Part shown: positions 54,221-63,238 of the stretch, piece after piece
Layout: every line of letters starts with the position of its first letter
Numbering within the stretch: position 1 is the first letter of the stretch
NCBI RefSeq assembly: GCF_025152525.1
Contig: NZ_JALXXL010000009.1
Span: 1-64,000, forward strand
Source: Corynebacterium sp. p3-SID1056
Lineage (GTDB): Bacteria; Actinomycetota; Actinomycetes; Mycobacteriales; Mycobacteriaceae
DNA length: 64,000 nucleotides
Direction of reading: 5' to 3'
Notes under the pieces: generated by a model
Told to the model about the DNA's origin: nothing
The model's input: the letters and a program-made list of their open reading frames with translations, nothing else
Database searches by the model: none
Program-made: the position numbers and the translations under genes

Positions 54221-55813
54221 CTACTGCGCGTCCCCTGCCTGTTGCAGGTAGGCATCGCGAGCGGCAACGATCTGCGCGAGCTGCTGCTGCGCAAGGGTGT
54301 CGGCCACGATCGGGTTGTCGGCGAAGGTGGCGAACCCACAGTCGGTGCTGAGCAGCACGCGGTCTTTGCCGAAGGCCTCGACGGCAGCGGCGATGCGCGC
54401 CACAACGTCCTCGGTCGGCTCGAGCGCCTGCTGCTTCTGGTTCAGCACCCCGACGCACACCCGCTGGTCCTCGCGGATCCCGCGCAGCGCATCCAGGCTG
54501 CCTGCGCGCGGCGTGGCCAGCTCGAGCGTGAGCGTGCCCACGTTGAGCGCGGCGAACAGGTCGACGAAGGGGGCGAAATCGCCCTCGAGCGCCGCCGACT
54601 CGTCCGTCGTCCAGTTGCCGCGGCAGACGTGCAGCGCGAGCCGGTCCGGGTCAAAGCCCTCGGTGACCTGCGCAAGCAGCGACTGTGCGAAGGCGAGCTC
54701 GTCGTCTGTACTGCCGGCTAGCTCGTCGAGCGCGCCGCACATGAACGTGCGACCGCCGCCGTCGTGGCGGCCGTAGACCACCTCGGTGAGCACGGGCTCG
54801 TCGATCTGGATGAGCGCCGTGCCCAAGGAGTAGAGCTCGTGGAGCTCCTCGCGGAGCACGCGCACGATGTCGGCGGCCATCTCCTCGCGGCTTGCATACG
54901 CGCGGTCAGAGACGCACTCCATCCACATCGTGCGGGTCAGCAGGTAAGGACCCGGCAAGCACACCTTCACCGGCGCATCTGTGATGGACTGCAGGTACCG
55001 GACCTCGTGGGCAACCAGAGGTTTGTCGCGCCCGAGCGGCCCGAACACCGCAGGGTGCCGGACCTCACCGGCAGGCACGTCCAACGCGCGGAGCTCGCGC
55101 TCGAACTCCTCCGGGTCGTCCACGTACGGCAGCAGGTCGGTGATGGGGATCAGCTGGCAGTTCTGCAGCCGGCCCGCCACGAAGCTGGAGTAGTTATCGC
55201 GGCGCATCTCCCCGTCCGTGACCACGTCCACGCCCGCCCTCTTTTGCGCGGCGAGCACCAACTCCACCGCGTCATCTGCGGTCGCTTGGAACGCGTCCTC
55301 CGGCATTCGGCCGGCGAGGTGTTCGTGTACCGCCTGGAGCAGCCACGGCTTGCGCGGCCACGACCCCATGGTCAGCACCGAAAGCGGCGCGATCTTCGGC
55401 GCAGGCGCAGGTGCCGGGAACTCGGTGGGCACCGTCGGAGTGACCACCTCCTGGGTCACCGGCATCTGCGGACGTTTGCGCTCCTTCTTGGCGCGCTTCT
55501 TCGGCGTTGGCTGCGCAGGAGCCGGGGCAGGCGCGTCCTCCTCTTGCGCAGCGAACGGACCCTTGCTGACCAAAAAGCGCCAGCGGCCCTGCTCCGGCTC
55601 CTCAATCACGTTGACTAGCTCATTGCTGGTCAGCCGGCACCACGAGGGCAGGTCAACCGGGACCGTCGGCTCATAGGAGACGATTTCCAGCAGCTGCCCG
55701 GCGTCCAGCGGATCGATGTGCTGCCGGATCAGCAGCAAAAGGCCATTGCCGCAGTCGAGGTCGCCCCCGTCAAAGCTGGTGTGCGGCGGGTACGGATGGC
55801 TTTTCGACGACAC
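54221..55813 (-). CDS. fusion of a TusA-like domain to a MetE-like (zinc methyltransferase) domain
   Basis: 530 residues. Residues 1-87 are TusA-like (LDCGNGLLLLIR with Cys21; VDLPSWCRLTSNELV), 90-140 a Pro/Ala/Lys linker, 141-525 a cobalamin-independent methionine synthase C-terminal-type barrel. The zinc ligands of that family are all present: His395 and Cys397 (LHVCRGN), Glu431 (TLELATPRAG) and Cys492 (STDCGF); IDEP lies at 337-340. No MetE N-terminal domain is present, so it should transfer a methyl or alkyl group to or from a thiol, possibly a protein-bound persulfide supplied by the TusA domain. Start is GTG. It sits between dsrE-like and tusA-like genes. Confidence 0.85.
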   Translation of the reverse strand: MSSKSHPYPPHTSFDGGDLDCGNGLLLLIRQHIDPLDAGQLLEIVSYEPTVPVDLPSWCRLTSNELVNVIEEPEQGRWRFLVSKGPFAAQEEDAPAPAPAQPTPKKRAKKERKRPQMPVTQEVVTPTVPTEFPAPAPAPKIAPLSVLTMGSWPRKPWLLQAVHEHLAGRMPEDAFQATADDAVELVLAAQKRAGVDVVTDGEMRRDNYSSFVAGRLQNCQLIPITDLLPYVDDPEEFERELRALDVPAGEVRHPAVFGPLGRDKPLVAHEVRYLQSITDAPVKVCLPGPYLLTRTMWMECVSDRAYASREEMAADIVRVLREELHELYSLGTALIQIDEPVLTEVVYGRHDGGGRTFMCGALDELAGSTDDELAFAQSLLAQVTEGFDPDRLALHVCRGNWTTDESAALEGDFAPFVDLFAALNVGTLTLELATPRAGSLDALRGIREDQRVCVGVLNQKQQALEPTEDVVARIAAAVEAFGKDRVLLSTDCGFATFADNPIVADTLAQQQLAQIVAARDAYLQQAGDAQ

Positions 55814-55822
55814 GTTGTACGC

Positions 55823-56188
55823 CTAGTAGGACACGCTCGGCGTGCCGTCGGCGAGGAACTCGACGAGCTTTGCGCCGCCGACGATCTGTGCACCCTCGAT
55901 GAGCTGGTCCTCGGTGTAGCCGCGCTTCTTGATACACGGCGCGCACACGTAGAGGGAACCGCCGGCGGCGATGAAGTTGTCGATGAGCTCCTTGAGCGGG
56001 GCGAAGCCCTCCTCGTGGATGTCGTCGGCGTAGCCGTCGACGGCGAGGTACGCGCCCTCGGAGGAGAGGAACACCATAGTGTCCTGGGCGGAGCCGACCG
56101 CAGCGTTCGCTACGACGAAGCCGACGGTGGCCAGGTCAGTGTCGTTCTTTGCATGGGCAATGGTGACGCAAAATTTTCCTGTAGACAT
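55823..56188 (-). CDS. DsrE/DsrF-like family protein
   Basis: A 121-residue protein of the DsrE/F-like sulfur-carrier superfamily: MSTGKFCVTIAHAKND, then GSAQDTMVFLSSEGAYL and the Cys-containing loop LYVCAPCIKKRGY, where two Cys (about 78 and 81) could carry persulfide. It is the first gene of a three-gene cassette; the TusA-MetE fusion starts nine bases after its stop. No ribosome binding site precedes ATG 56188, and TACTGT lies a few bases upstream, so the transcript may be leaderless. Confidence 0.85.
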   Translation of the reverse strand: MSTGKFCVTIAHAKNDTDLATVGFVVANAAVGSAQDTMVFLSSEGAYLAVDGYADDIHEEGFAPLKELIDNFIAAGGSLYVCAPCIKKRGYTEDQLIEGAQIVGGAKLVEFLADGTPSVSY

Positions 56189-56238
56189 GCGCTCAACAGT
56201 ACTCAAAATCGTAGGCGTGTGGGCGTCGTTAAGCATGC

Positions 56239-56271
56239 AAAAAGCCGCACCCCCGACTTTGGGGGTGCGGC
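56239..56271 (-). terminator. intrinsic terminator of the S10 operon
   Basis: GCCGCACCCCC pairs perfectly with GGGGGTGCGGC around six bases, and TTTTTTGC follows on the minus strand. It sits 17 bases after rpsQ and separates the ribosomal transcript from dsrE. Confidence 0.92.
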
Positions 56272-56287
56272 CTTGCCTTGCTAGGAC

Positions 56288-56572
56288 TTAGCGGGCCTTC
56301 TCGACGATCTCGACGAGACGGAAGTGCTTGTCCTTCGACAGCGGGCGGGTCTCCTCGATGAGGACCAGGTCGCCGATGCCGGCGGTGTTGTCCTCGTCGT
56401 GGGCCTTGACGCGGTTGGTCGTGCGGACGATCTTGCCGTAGAGGGCGTGGGACTTGCGGTCCTCGACCTCGACGACGATGGTCTTGTCCATCTTGTCGGA
56501 CACGACGTAGCCGCGGCGGCGCTTCTGCACTGCCTTCTGGGTGTTCTGTTCAGTCACGTTTGCCTCACTCAT
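56288..56572 (-). CDS. rpsQ: 30S ribosomal protein S17
   Basis: An OB-fold protein binding the 16S 5' domain; 94 residues with [20 protein letters not shown] and [20 protein letters not shown]. Last gene of the S10 operon, two bases after rpmC. In many bacteria rplN follows directly; here 11 kb of other genes intervene. Confidence 0.98.
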   Translation of the reverse strand: MSEANVTEQNTQKAVQKRRRGYVVSDKMDKTIVVEVEDRKSHALYGKIVRTTNRVKAHDEDNTAGIGDLVLIEETRPLSKDKHFRLVEIVEKAR

Positions 56573-56574
56573 GA

Positions 56575-56805
56575 TTAAGCCTCAGCTCCCGGGACGACGG
56601 ACAGGCCGAGCTCACGCTCGCGCAGCACGGTGTAGATGCGTGCAATGTCGCGCTTCACGGTGGAGATGCGGCGGTTGTTGGTCAGCTGGCCGGTTGCGAG
56701 CTGGAAGCGCAGGTTAAACAGCTCTTCCTTCGCATCGGACAGGCGGGTGGTCAGCTCTTCATCGGTGAGTTCGCGGAACTCAGATGCGGGGGTACCGTTC
56801 GCCAT
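56575..56805 (-). CDS. rpmC: 50S ribosomal protein L29
   Basis: A 76-residue helical-hairpin protein at the tunnel exit (REVTD-type [20 protein letters not shown], then [17 protein letters not shown]). I start at the ATG that overlaps the rplP stop (TAATG), giving normal L29 length. Confidence 0.97.
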   Translation of the reverse strand: MANGTPASEFRELTDEELTTRLSDAKEELFNLRFQLATGQLTNNRRISTVKRDIARIYTVLRERELGLSVVPGAEA

Positions 56806-57221
56806 TAGTACTGGTCCTCCTTCTTGATGATGCGAGTCTTGCAAGGAAGCTTCGCAGCCGCACGGCGCAGAGCCTCGATGGCAACCTCGTCATTCGGGTA
56901 GGACATCTCAAAGAGGATGCGACCCGGCTTCACGTTGGCAACCCACTTCTCCACCGGGCCCTTACCGGAACCCATACGCACGCCGAGCGGCTTCTGGGTC
57001 AGCGGGCGGTCCGGGAAGATGTTGATCCAGACCTTGCCGCCACGCTTGACGTGACGGTTGATGGCAATACGGGATGCCTCAATCTGACGGTTGGTGATGT
57101 AGGCCGGCTCGAGTGCCTGCAGGCCCCAGTCACCGAAGTTGATGGTGTTACCGCCCTTGGACACGCCACGACGGGTCGGGCGGTGCTGGCGGCGGTACTT
57201 CACGCGCTTAGGGATAAGCAT
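56805..57221 (-). CDS. rplP: 50S ribosomal protein L16
   Basis: L16 helps position A-site tRNA. 138 residues beginning [15 protein letters not shown], with [20 protein letters not shown]. The upstream open frame is ignored because MLIPKR is the universal start. Four bases after rpsC. Confidence 0.98.
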   Translation of the reverse strand: MLIPKRVKYRRQHRPTRRGVSKGGNTINFGDWGLQALEPAYITNRQIEASRIAINRHVKRGGKVWINIFPDRPLTQKPLGVRMGSGKGPVEKWVANVKPGRILFEMSYPNDEVAIEALRRAAAKLPCKTRIIKKEDQY

Positions 57222-57225
57222 GTGT

Positions 57226-57969
57226 TTAGCCCTCCTGCTTCTTCTCGGCGCGCTGGCGGCGCTGGCCGCCACGACGCGGGCGGCGGTCGCCGCGGCCACG
57301 GCGCTCGTTGGACGGAGCGTTGAGCTCGGACTCGCGGACACCGCCGACGACGTCGCCCTTGTAGATCCAGACCTTGACGCCGATGACGCCGAAGGTGGTG
57401 TGGGCTTCTGCGGTGCCGTAGTCGATCTCTGCACGCAGGGTGTGCAGCGGCACACGACCTTCGTGGTAGCGCTCGACGCGGGACATTTCTGCGCCGCCCA
57501 GACGGCCAGAGGTCATCACCTTGATGCCCTTGACCTGCGGGTTACGCATTGCGGACTGGATGGCCTTGCGCATTGCGCGACGGAACGCGACGCGGTTGAC
57601 CAGCTGCTCAGCAATCGACTGAGCAACGAGGGTGGCGTTGGCGTCAACGTTCTTGACCTCGAGGATGTTCAGGGCGACCATCTTGCCGGTGAGCTTTTCC
57701 AGCTCGCGGCGGATGCGCTCTGCCTCGCTGCCGCGACGGCCGATCACGATGCCCGGACGGGCGGTGTGGATGTCGACGCGGACGCGGTCGCGGGTGCGCT
57801 CGATAACGACGTCGGCAATGCCGGCGCGCTCGAGGCCCTTGGACAGGAACTCGCGGATCTTGATGTCCTCGTGGACGTAGTCAGCGTAATTCTTGTCGGC
57901 GTACCAGTGGGACTTGTAGTTAGCGGTGATACCCAGGCGCAGGCCGTGTGGGTGGATCTTCTGGCCCAT
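57226..57969 (-). CDS. rpsC: 30S ribosomal protein S3
   Basis: S3 lines the mRNA entry tunnel and has helicase activity with S4 and S5. The 247-residue product starts [15 protein letters not shown] and carries the KH-domain [18 protein letters not shown]; the C-terminus is a basic Arg/Gly-rich extension. The ATG overlaps the rplV stop (TAATG). Confidence 0.98.
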   Translation of the reverse strand: MGQKIHPHGLRLGITANYKSHWYADKNYADYVHEDIKIREFLSKGLERAGIADVVIERTRDRVRVDIHTARPGIVIGRRGSEAERIRRELEKLTGKMVALNILEVKNVDANATLVAQSIAEQLVNRVAFRRAMRKAIQSAMRNPQVKGIKVMTSGRLGGAEMSRVERYHEGRVPLHTLRAEIDYGTAEAHTTFGVIGVKVWIYKGDVVGGVRESELNAPSNERRGRGDRRPRRGGQRRQRAEKKQEG

Positions 57970-58328
57970 TACTTAGCCCCTTCCTTGGACTCGACAACGA
58001 CGGTGATGTGGGAGGTGCGCTTCCGGATCTGGAAGGCACGGCCCTGGGCGCGCGGCTGGTAGCGACGCATGGTGGGGCCTTCATTGGCCCAGCACTCGGA
58101 CACGACGAGCGTGCGCGGGTCCAGACCGAAGTTGTTCTCCGCGTTAGCGGCTGCGGAAGCAACCACCTTCGCGACGTCCTTGGCGGCACCCTGCGGTGCG
58201 TACTTCAGGATTGCGAGGGCCTCGGAGACGGACTTCCCACGAACGAGGGCCAGCACGCGGCGGGCCTTCATCGGGGAGGTGCGGACGAACTTGGCAGTCG
58301 CGGATGCAGTGGTGATTGTGTCAGCCAT
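57969..58328 (-). CDS. rplV: 50S ribosomal protein L22
   Basis: L22 forms part of the exit-tunnel constriction and macrolide site through its beta-hairpin ([20 protein letters not shown]). 119 residues, close to the usual length. Three bases after rpsS. Confidence 0.98.
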   Translation of the reverse strand: MADTITTASATAKFVRTSPMKARRVLALVRGKSVSEALAILKYAPQGAAKDVAKVVASAAANAENNFGLDPRTLVVSECWANEGPTMRRYQPRAQGRAFQIRKRTSHITVVVESKEGAK

Positions 58329-58331
58329 TGC

Positions 58332-58607
58332 TTATCGACGTCCCTTCTCTGCCTTAACGTGACCCTTAAAGGTCTTGGTGGGTGCAAACTCGCCGAGCTT
58401 GTGACCGACCATGGACTCGTCGACAAACACCGGGACGTGCTTCCGGCCGTCGTGGACGGCGAAAGTGTGACCGATGAAATCGGGGAGAATGGTCGAGCGG
58501 CGGGACCAGGTCTTGATGACCTGCTTGGTACCGGCCTCGTTCTGAGCATCCACCTTGTTGAGGAGGTGCTCATCGACGAACGGGCCCTTCTTCAGGCTGC
58601 GTGGCAT
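58332..58607 (-). CDS. rpsS: 30S ribosomal protein S19
   Basis: S19 in the subunit head; 91 residues with [16 protein letters not shown] and [20 protein letters not shown]. Between rplB and rplV. Confidence 0.98.
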   Translation of the reverse strand: MPRSLKKGPFVDEHLLNKVDAQNEAGTKQVIKTWSRRSTILPDFIGHTFAVHDGRKHVPVFVDESMVGHKLGEFAPTKTFKGHVKAEKGRR

Positions 58608-58623
58608 GTCTGTTTACCTCCTC

Positions 58624-59463
58624 TTAGCGCTTCTTGTTCTTCGAGCGACGACGGCGCACGATCATGTTGTTGGAGTAACGGTTCGGGTTGCGGGTGCGGC
58701 CTTCCTTCTGGCCCCACGGGGAAACCGGGTGGCGGCCACCGGAAGTCTTACCCTCACCACCACCGTGCGGGTGGTCGACCGGGTTCATGACAACACCGCG
58801 GACAGTGGGCCTCCAGCCCTTCCAGCGCATACGGCCGGCCTTGCCCCAGCGGATGTTGATCTGGTCTGCGTTGCCCACCTCACCGACGGTTGCGCGGCAG
58901 CGGATGTCCACGCGGCGGATCTCGGAGGACGGCATACGCAGCACGGCGTAGGAGCCTTCCTTACCCAGCAGCTGGATGGAAGCACCAGCGGAGCGGGCAA
59001 GCTTGGCGCCAGCACCGGGCTTGAGCTCCACAGCGTGGATGGTGGTACCGGTCGGGATGTTGCGCAGCGGCAGGTTGTTGCCAACCTTGATATCCGCGTT
59101 TGCGCCCGACTCGATAACGGCGCCCTGCTTCAGGCCCTTCGGCGCGATGATGTAGCGCTTCTCACCGTCAAAGTAGTGGAGCAATGCGATGTTTGCGGTG
59201 CGGTTCGGGTCGTACTCGATGTGCGCGACCTTCGCCAGAACGCCGTCCTTGTCGGAGCGGCGGAAATCGATCACGCGGTAGCGACGCTTGTGGCCGCCGC
59301 CGCGGTGACGAGTGGTGATGTGACCGTGGGTGTTACGGCCACCCTTCTTCGGGAGCGGGCGCAGCAACGACTTTTCCGGGGTCGAGCGAGTGATCTCCTC
59401 GAACTCGGAAACGGAGCTGGCGCGGCGACCCGGGGTTGTCGGCTTGTACTTACGAATAGCCAT
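58624..59463 (-). CDS. rplB: 50S ribosomal protein L2
   Basis: L2 supports peptidyl-transferase centre assembly. 279 residues; [14 protein letters not shown] at the start and the conserved [18 protein letters not shown] near residue 220, including the essential His. Normal length. Confidence 0.98.
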   Translation of the reverse strand: MAIRKYKPTTPGRRASSVSEFEEITRSTPEKSLLRPLPKKGGRNTHGHITTRHRGGGHKRRYRVIDFRRSDKDGVLAKVAHIEYDPNRTANIALLHYFDGEKRYIIAPKGLKQGAVIESGANADIKVGNNLPLRNIPTGTTIHAVELKPGAGAKLARSAGASIQLLGKEGSYAVLRMPSSEIRRVDIRCRATVGEVGNADQINIRWGKAGRMRWKGWRPTVRGVVMNPVDHPHGGGEGKTSGGRHPVSPWGQKEGRTRNPNRYSNNMIVRRRRSKNKKR

Positions 59464-59489
59464 ATTGTGTCCTTTTCTATCGAGTCTTC

Positions 59490-59792
59490 TTAGGCAGATG
59501 CGCCGAAGATGTCGATGGAGTCGCTGCCCTCGCGGAGAGTGACGTAGGCGCGCTTGGTGTCCTTACGCTTGCCGTAGCCGGTGCGGGTGCGCTTGCGCTT
59601 GCCCTCACGGTTGACGGTGTTCACCGAAGCGACGTCGACGCCGAAAATCTCTTCCACGGCGATCTTGATCTGGGTCTTGTTTGCAGACGGAGCGACGTAG
59701 AACGTGTAGGTGTTCTGCTCCATCAGCGCGTAGGTCTTCTCAGAGAGGACCGGCGCGATGATGATGTCACGCGGGTTAGCAGTCTTAGCCAT
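59490..59792 (-). CDS. rplW: 50S ribosomal protein L23
   Basis: L23 is the docking site at the tunnel exit for trigger factor and SRP. 100 residues; [20 protein letters not shown] and [20 protein letters not shown] fit the family. It directly follows the rplD stop. Confidence 0.98.
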   Translation of the reverse strand: MAKTANPRDIIIAPVLSEKTYALMEQNTYTFYVAPSANKTQIKIAVEEIFGVDVASVNTVNREGKRKRTRTGYGKRKDTKRAYVTLREGSDSIDIFGASA

Positions 59793-60461
59793 TTACTTCT
59801 CCTCCTCCGCTGCGGTGGCGGATGCCTTCGCCGCGTCGCGGTTAATGAAGGTGTGCAGTGCCTCGACCGAGAAGACCACGTCGTCTGCGTTGAGGACGTC
59901 GTAGGTGTTCAGCTGCCCCGGCTCAAGGATGCGGACGCCCGGCAGGTTCCTTGCGGAAAGGCGGGAGTTCACGTCCTCACGGCCGATGACCAGCAGAACG
60001 GACTTACGGTCGGTCAGGCGCTCGATGAAGGTGCGTGCAGACTTGGTCGAGGGCTTCTGACCCGGGACCAGGTCCTCAACGACGTGGATGCGTGCGTTGC
60101 GCGCGCGGTCGGTGAGGGCACCAGCAAGAGCAGCCTTAATCATTTTCTTCGGGGTGCGCTGCGCGTAGGAACGCGGCTGCGGACCGTGGACGGTGCCGCC
60201 GCCGGTGAACTGCGGAGCGCGGATGGAACCCTGGCGGGCACGGCCGGTGCCCTTCTGACGGAACGGCTTCTTGCCACCGCCGCGCACGTCGGCGCGGGTC
60301 TTGGTAGCGTGCGTTCCCTGGCGCGCGGCTGCAAGCTGTGCGGTGACAACCTGGTGCAGCAGCGAGATGGAAGCTTCGCGGTCAAAAAGTTCTGCCGGAA
60401 GCTCTACGGAACCGTTGGTCTTTCCGTCAGCGGTGTGGACGTCAAGCGTCAGGTTCGTCAT
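59793..60461 (-). CDS. rplD: 50S ribosomal protein L4
   Basis: L4 reaches the exit tunnel with its loop ([20 protein letters not shown]) and in several bacteria represses the S10 operon through its leader. 222 residues with a short acidic/Ala tail. Starts within the rplC stop (ATGA overlap). Confidence 0.98.
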   Translation of the reverse strand: MTNLTLDVHTADGKTNGSVELPAELFDREASISLLHQVVTAQLAAARQGTHATKTRADVRGGGKKPFRQKGTGRARQGSIRAPQFTGGGTVHGPQPRSYAQRTPKKMIKAALAGALTDRARNARIHVVEDLVPGQKPSTKSARTFIERLTDRKSVLLVIGREDVNSRLSARNLPGVRILEPGQLNTYDVLNADDVVFSVEALHTFINRDAAKASATAAEEEK

Positions 60462-61114
60462 GCGTGAGCACCGCCCTTCACTGCGGTCTTGACGGTAACA
60501 ACGCTGCCCTTGGCACCCGGGATTGCGCCCTTGACCAGGATCAGGTTGTTGTCGCCGTCGATGCGTTGGATCTTCAGGTTCTGGGTAGTAACGCGGTTAC
60601 CGCCCATACGGCCAGCCATGCGCTTGCCCTTGAAGACACGGCCCGGGGTGGCAGCGCCACCGATGCCACCGACGCGGCGGTGTGCAGCCTGGTTACCGTG
60701 TGCGGCACCCTGGCCGGCGAAGCCGTGGCGCTTCATAGCGCCGGCGTAGCCCTTGCCCTTGGTGGTGCCAACGACGTCGACGTAGGTGTCGCCGTCGAAG
60801 ATGGTCGCGTTGTACTCCTGGCCGACCTCGTACTCGGAGGTGTCGTCCATGCGGATCTCCGCAACAACGCGGCGCGGCGTTACGCCAGCCTTCTTGAAGT
60901 GGCCGGTCTGCGGCTTGTTGGACTTACGGGGGTCAATGTCGCCGTAAGCAATCTGGATGGCGCTGTAGCCATCGGTCTCTTTGGTACGAATCTGGGTGAC
61001 CACACACGGCCCAGCCTCGACGACGGTGACCGGAATGACACGGTTCTCCTCGTCAAAGACCTGGGTCATGCCGAGCTTCTTGCCCAGAATGCCCTTGATC
61101 TGGTTCTCAGACAT
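60458..61114 (-). CDS. rplC: 50S ribosomal protein L3
   Basis: An assembly-initiator protein near the peptidyl-transferase centre. I start at [20 protein letters not shown] with GGAGA upstream, giving 218 residues. The central [20 protein letters not shown] is the region that approaches the catalytic centre. 42 bases after rpsJ. Confidence 0.97.
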   Translation of the reverse strand: MSENQIKGILGKKLGMTQVFDEENRVIPVTVVEAGPCVVTQIRTKETDGYSAIQIAYGDIDPRKSNKPQTGHFKKAGVTPRRVVAEIRMDDTSEYEVGQEYNATIFDGDTYVDVVGTTKGKGYAGAMKRHGFAGQGAAHGNQAAHRRVGGIGGAATPGRVFKGKRMAGRMGGNRVTTQNLKIQRIDGDNNLILVKGAIPGAKGSVVTVKTAVKGGAHA

Positions 61115-61156
61115 GTATTGGTTCTCCACTACTTAAAGTTTGGGGATCTCTACTGC

Positions 61157-61462
61157 TTACTGGATGTTCACGTCGACGCTTGCCGGAAGGTCGATGCGCA
61201 TGAGCGCGTCAACGGTCTTCGGCGTCGGATCGAGAATGTCGATGAGGCGCTTGTGAGTGCGCATCTCGAAGTGCTCGCGAGAGTCCTTGTACTTGTGGGG
61301 AGAACGAATAACGGCGTACACGTTCTTCTCGGTGGGCAACGGCACCGGTCCAACGACGCGGGCACCCGTGCGGGTGACCGTAGCAACGATCTTCTTCGCA
61401 GATGCGTCGATCGCCTCGTGGTCGTAGGCCTTGAGCCTGATGCGGATCTTCTGTCCCGCCAC
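61157..61462 (-). CDS. rpsJ: 30S ribosomal protein S10 (NusE)
   Basis: S10 also acts in transcription antitermination with NusB. 101 residues; [19 protein letters not shown] and [20 protein letters not shown] match the family. The start is GTG with GAGG upstream. First gene of an eleven-gene operon. Confidence 0.97.
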   Translation of the reverse strand: MAGQKIRIRLKAYDHEAIDASAKKIVATVTRTGARVVGPVPLPTEKNVYAVIRSPHKYKDSREHFEMRTHKRLIDILDPTPKTVDALMRIDLPASVDVNIQ

Positions 61463-61481
61463 GCTTACCTCTTCCTCGCAT

Positions 61482-61544
61482 CCCCACGTTCAACTCTCGC
61501 TTCGCTCGTAGTTGAACGAAATGAAGCGAGACGAAGCGGTGGGG
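61482..61544 (-). promoter_or_regulatory. nested hairpin in the S10-operon leader
   Basis: Outer arms CCCCAC (61482-61487) and GTGGGG (61539-61544) enclose an 8-bp inner stem, GTTCAACT with AGTTGAAC (61488-61495 and 61510-61517). It ends 20 bases before the rpsJ start, near the ribosome binding site, so it could control translation or serve as an L4-type feedback site. Confidence 0.55.
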
Positions 61545-61852
61545 TTTGTAGCTTCTAGTTTCTCTATAACGTTGTCCGGGCTGGGCCCATGGCTCAACGC
61601 CAGTGTCGTTTCATTGACTTCTTGACACTTCCGGAAGGTGAAAAGGCACCGCAAATAACTGCTGCGCATTCAGTGCTTCCGCCTCGGCGCGTGCCGGGGT
61701 GCAAGACTCGGAAGGGTGCGTGACCCTTGCGTACTGCCGCTGTTTATTTGCCATGGCGCCTTCTTGTCCGGCCCTCCCCGAAGGGAAGGTCCTTCTACCG
61801 AAGGTGTCATGTTTACCGACCATCGTGCTTGCGCACCATGTTTCGGCAACCT

Positions 61853-61868
61853 GAGTATTAAAGCATGT
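61853..61868 (-). promoter_or_regulatory. candidate rpsJ promoter motif, shared with rplN
   Basis: Minus strand ACATGCTTTAATACTC, identical to the motif at 45470-45485. Here TTGCAC lies upstream, 17 bases before TTTAAT or 19 before TAATAC, acceptable for a -35. Confidence 0.5.
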
Positions 61869-62133
61869 CACTTAATAAAGTGCAAGCTCGCCGTGGGCAA
61901 TTGCTTTTCGACGCCCAACCGCCCCGTTCTTTCACCCCAATTGTTGCAATACGATACCAATTCGCTCGCACAACTGCGCAGCCACGGGCGGGACCCAGGA
62001 AACTGTGTACAGTTGGTGAAAGCCCGAGTTCCCGAGAAATACGGCGTGCTCCCGCACTGCACAGTACGGCTGCAACGTCGATATACCGGGCCTTACATAC
62101 AGCTACAAATTTTGCAGTGAAGGAAGGACCGTC

Positions 62134-62637
62134 ATGGCCGATCACACTCTGAACGACAACACCCTGGCAACCACCGATTCCGCGACCGCTACTGATGCGG
62201 AGCAGACCCGTCCGCGCAACGAGAACCTGGAGTCCGACAGCGGCACCACCGTCATCGACGACAACGTTGTTGGCAAGATCGCCGGCATCGCCGCGCGTGA
62301 GGTTTCCGGCGTGTACAACCTCGGCGGCGGCGCTGCGCGCATGTGGGGCGCAGTCCGTGAGTCGCTGACTTCCTCCACCAACGTCCAGCAGGGCGTCAAC
62401 GTCGCTGTGGAGGACGGTCACACCTCTGTCGCTGTTGCCATCATCGCCGAGTACGGCGTGGCTATCCACGAGCTGGCCAACGCTATCCGTGAGAACATCA
62501 CCGTTGCACTGACCCGCATGACCGGCCTGATCGTCGACCGCGTCGACGTCACCGTGCACGACGTGCACCTGCCGGAGCAGGACGATGCAGCCGACCAGGA
62601 TGAGTTCCAGCCGAACAACCAGGCGCTGGGTCAGTAG
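62134..62637 (+). CDS. Asp23/Gls24 family envelope stress protein
   Basis: A 167-residue protein with a disordered N-terminal ~35 residues and an Asp23/Gls24 domain (IDDNVVGKIAGIAAREVSGV, then VAVEDGHTSVAVAIIAEYGV and ENITVALTRMTGL). In Gram-positive bacteria such proteins are abundant, membrane-associated through small partners, and linked to cell-wall stress. The three following genes, including a small membrane protein that could anchor it, are on the same strand with tight spacing. AAGGAAGGA precedes the ATG. Confidence 0.9.
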   Translation: MADHTLNDNTLATTDSATATDAEQTRPRNENLESDSGTTVIDDNVVGKIAGIAAREVSGVYNLGGGAARMWGAVRESLTSSTNVQQGVNVAVEDGHTSVAVAIIAEYGVAIHELANAIRENITVALTRMTGLIVDRVDVTVHDVHLPEQDDAADQDEFQPNNQALGQ

Positions 62638-62639
62638 TT

Positions 62640-62942
62640 ATGGCGCGGACCCCCATCACCCTTGAGGTCGGGGAAGCCGTCCGCGACAGTGCGCTCGGTG
62701 TTCCTGGCGTCGCCGGCTTGCACCGCGGCCGCGTCGGCGAGGTAGTCCTGCTGCTCCCCAATGCCCGCGTTGACGGGTTGCGGCAGGTCTACCGCGACGG
62801 CGAACGGGGCATCGAAGTGCACATCGTCTTTGACACCGCCTCGGGGCGCGACATCCAGTCAGTGGCTGCAGATGTCCGCTCCGCGGTTTTCGACGCGGCG
62901 GACTTCCCGTTCGTCAATGTCGTCGTGGCTGACGCTCGGTAG
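62640..62942 (+). CDS. Asp23-cluster small protein
   Basis: A 100-residue protein starting two bases after the Asp23 gene. It looks like a shortened Asp23-type domain (EVGEAVRDSALGVPGVAGLH, then IEVHIVFDTASG and VNVVVADAR), with the same alternation of a helix, strands and a VGLHRG-like loop. Role unknown; probably a paralogue or partner of the upstream protein. Confidence 0.75.
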   Translation: MARTPITLEVGEAVRDSALGVPGVAGLHRGRVGEVVLLLPNARVDGLRQVYRDGERGIEVHIVFDTASGRDIQSVAADVRSAVFDAADFPFVNVVVADAR

Positions 62943-63037
62943 CTACCCGATCCCACTCGCGGCTACGCGCCTCTCCCCTGCACTCGAGCAGGAGGGAGCT
63001 GCGCGCGGCCAGCAACTCCCCGAAATGTGGTTTTACT

Positions 63038-63238
63038 ATGAATGCTTTTTCTAATAAGGCGGTAACCGGTGCCATCATCGGCGTGGTTGTCGCGTTCTTT
63101 GTGACCTTCGGCGGCTGGCTGGGGCTGCTGTGGCTGCTGCTGTTCAGCGTCGTCGGCGGCGTCATCGGTGCGCAGCTCGATGGCCGCCTCGACATCGCGG
63201 AGATCTTAAGCACCAGCTCCGGTAAAGGCCGTAGCTGA
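63038..63238 (+). CDS. DUF2273-like small membrane protein
   Basis: 66 residues with two hydrophobic segments (TGAIIGVVVAFFVTFGGWLG and LLWLLLFSVVGGVIGAQLDG), like the small membrane proteins (DUF2273/AmaP type) that accompany and anchor Asp23. The ATG is weakly preceded by a ribosome binding site. Its stop overlaps the next start by one base (TGATG). Confidence 0.8.
   Translation: MNAFSNKAVTGAIIGVVVAFFVTFGGWLGLLWLLLFSVVGGVIGAQLDGRLDIAEILSTSSGKGRS

Larger units (their letters stand above)
61463..62133. other. divergent control region rpsJ / Asp23 cluster
   Basis: 671 bases without a supported gene; the short open frames here have no ribosome binding sites and no recognisable product. It holds the S10-operon leader and promoter (minus strand) and, at its right end, the promoter and AAGGAAGGA ribosome binding site of the Asp23 gene. 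The minus-strand leader from about 61850 to 61462 would be nearly 400 bases, long enough for regulatory folding. Confidence 0.5.

Noticed and set aside
61611..61871. 86-codon minus-strand open frame in the S10 leader
   Set aside because: No ribosome binding site, no family resemblance, and it lies in the expected long untranslated leader.
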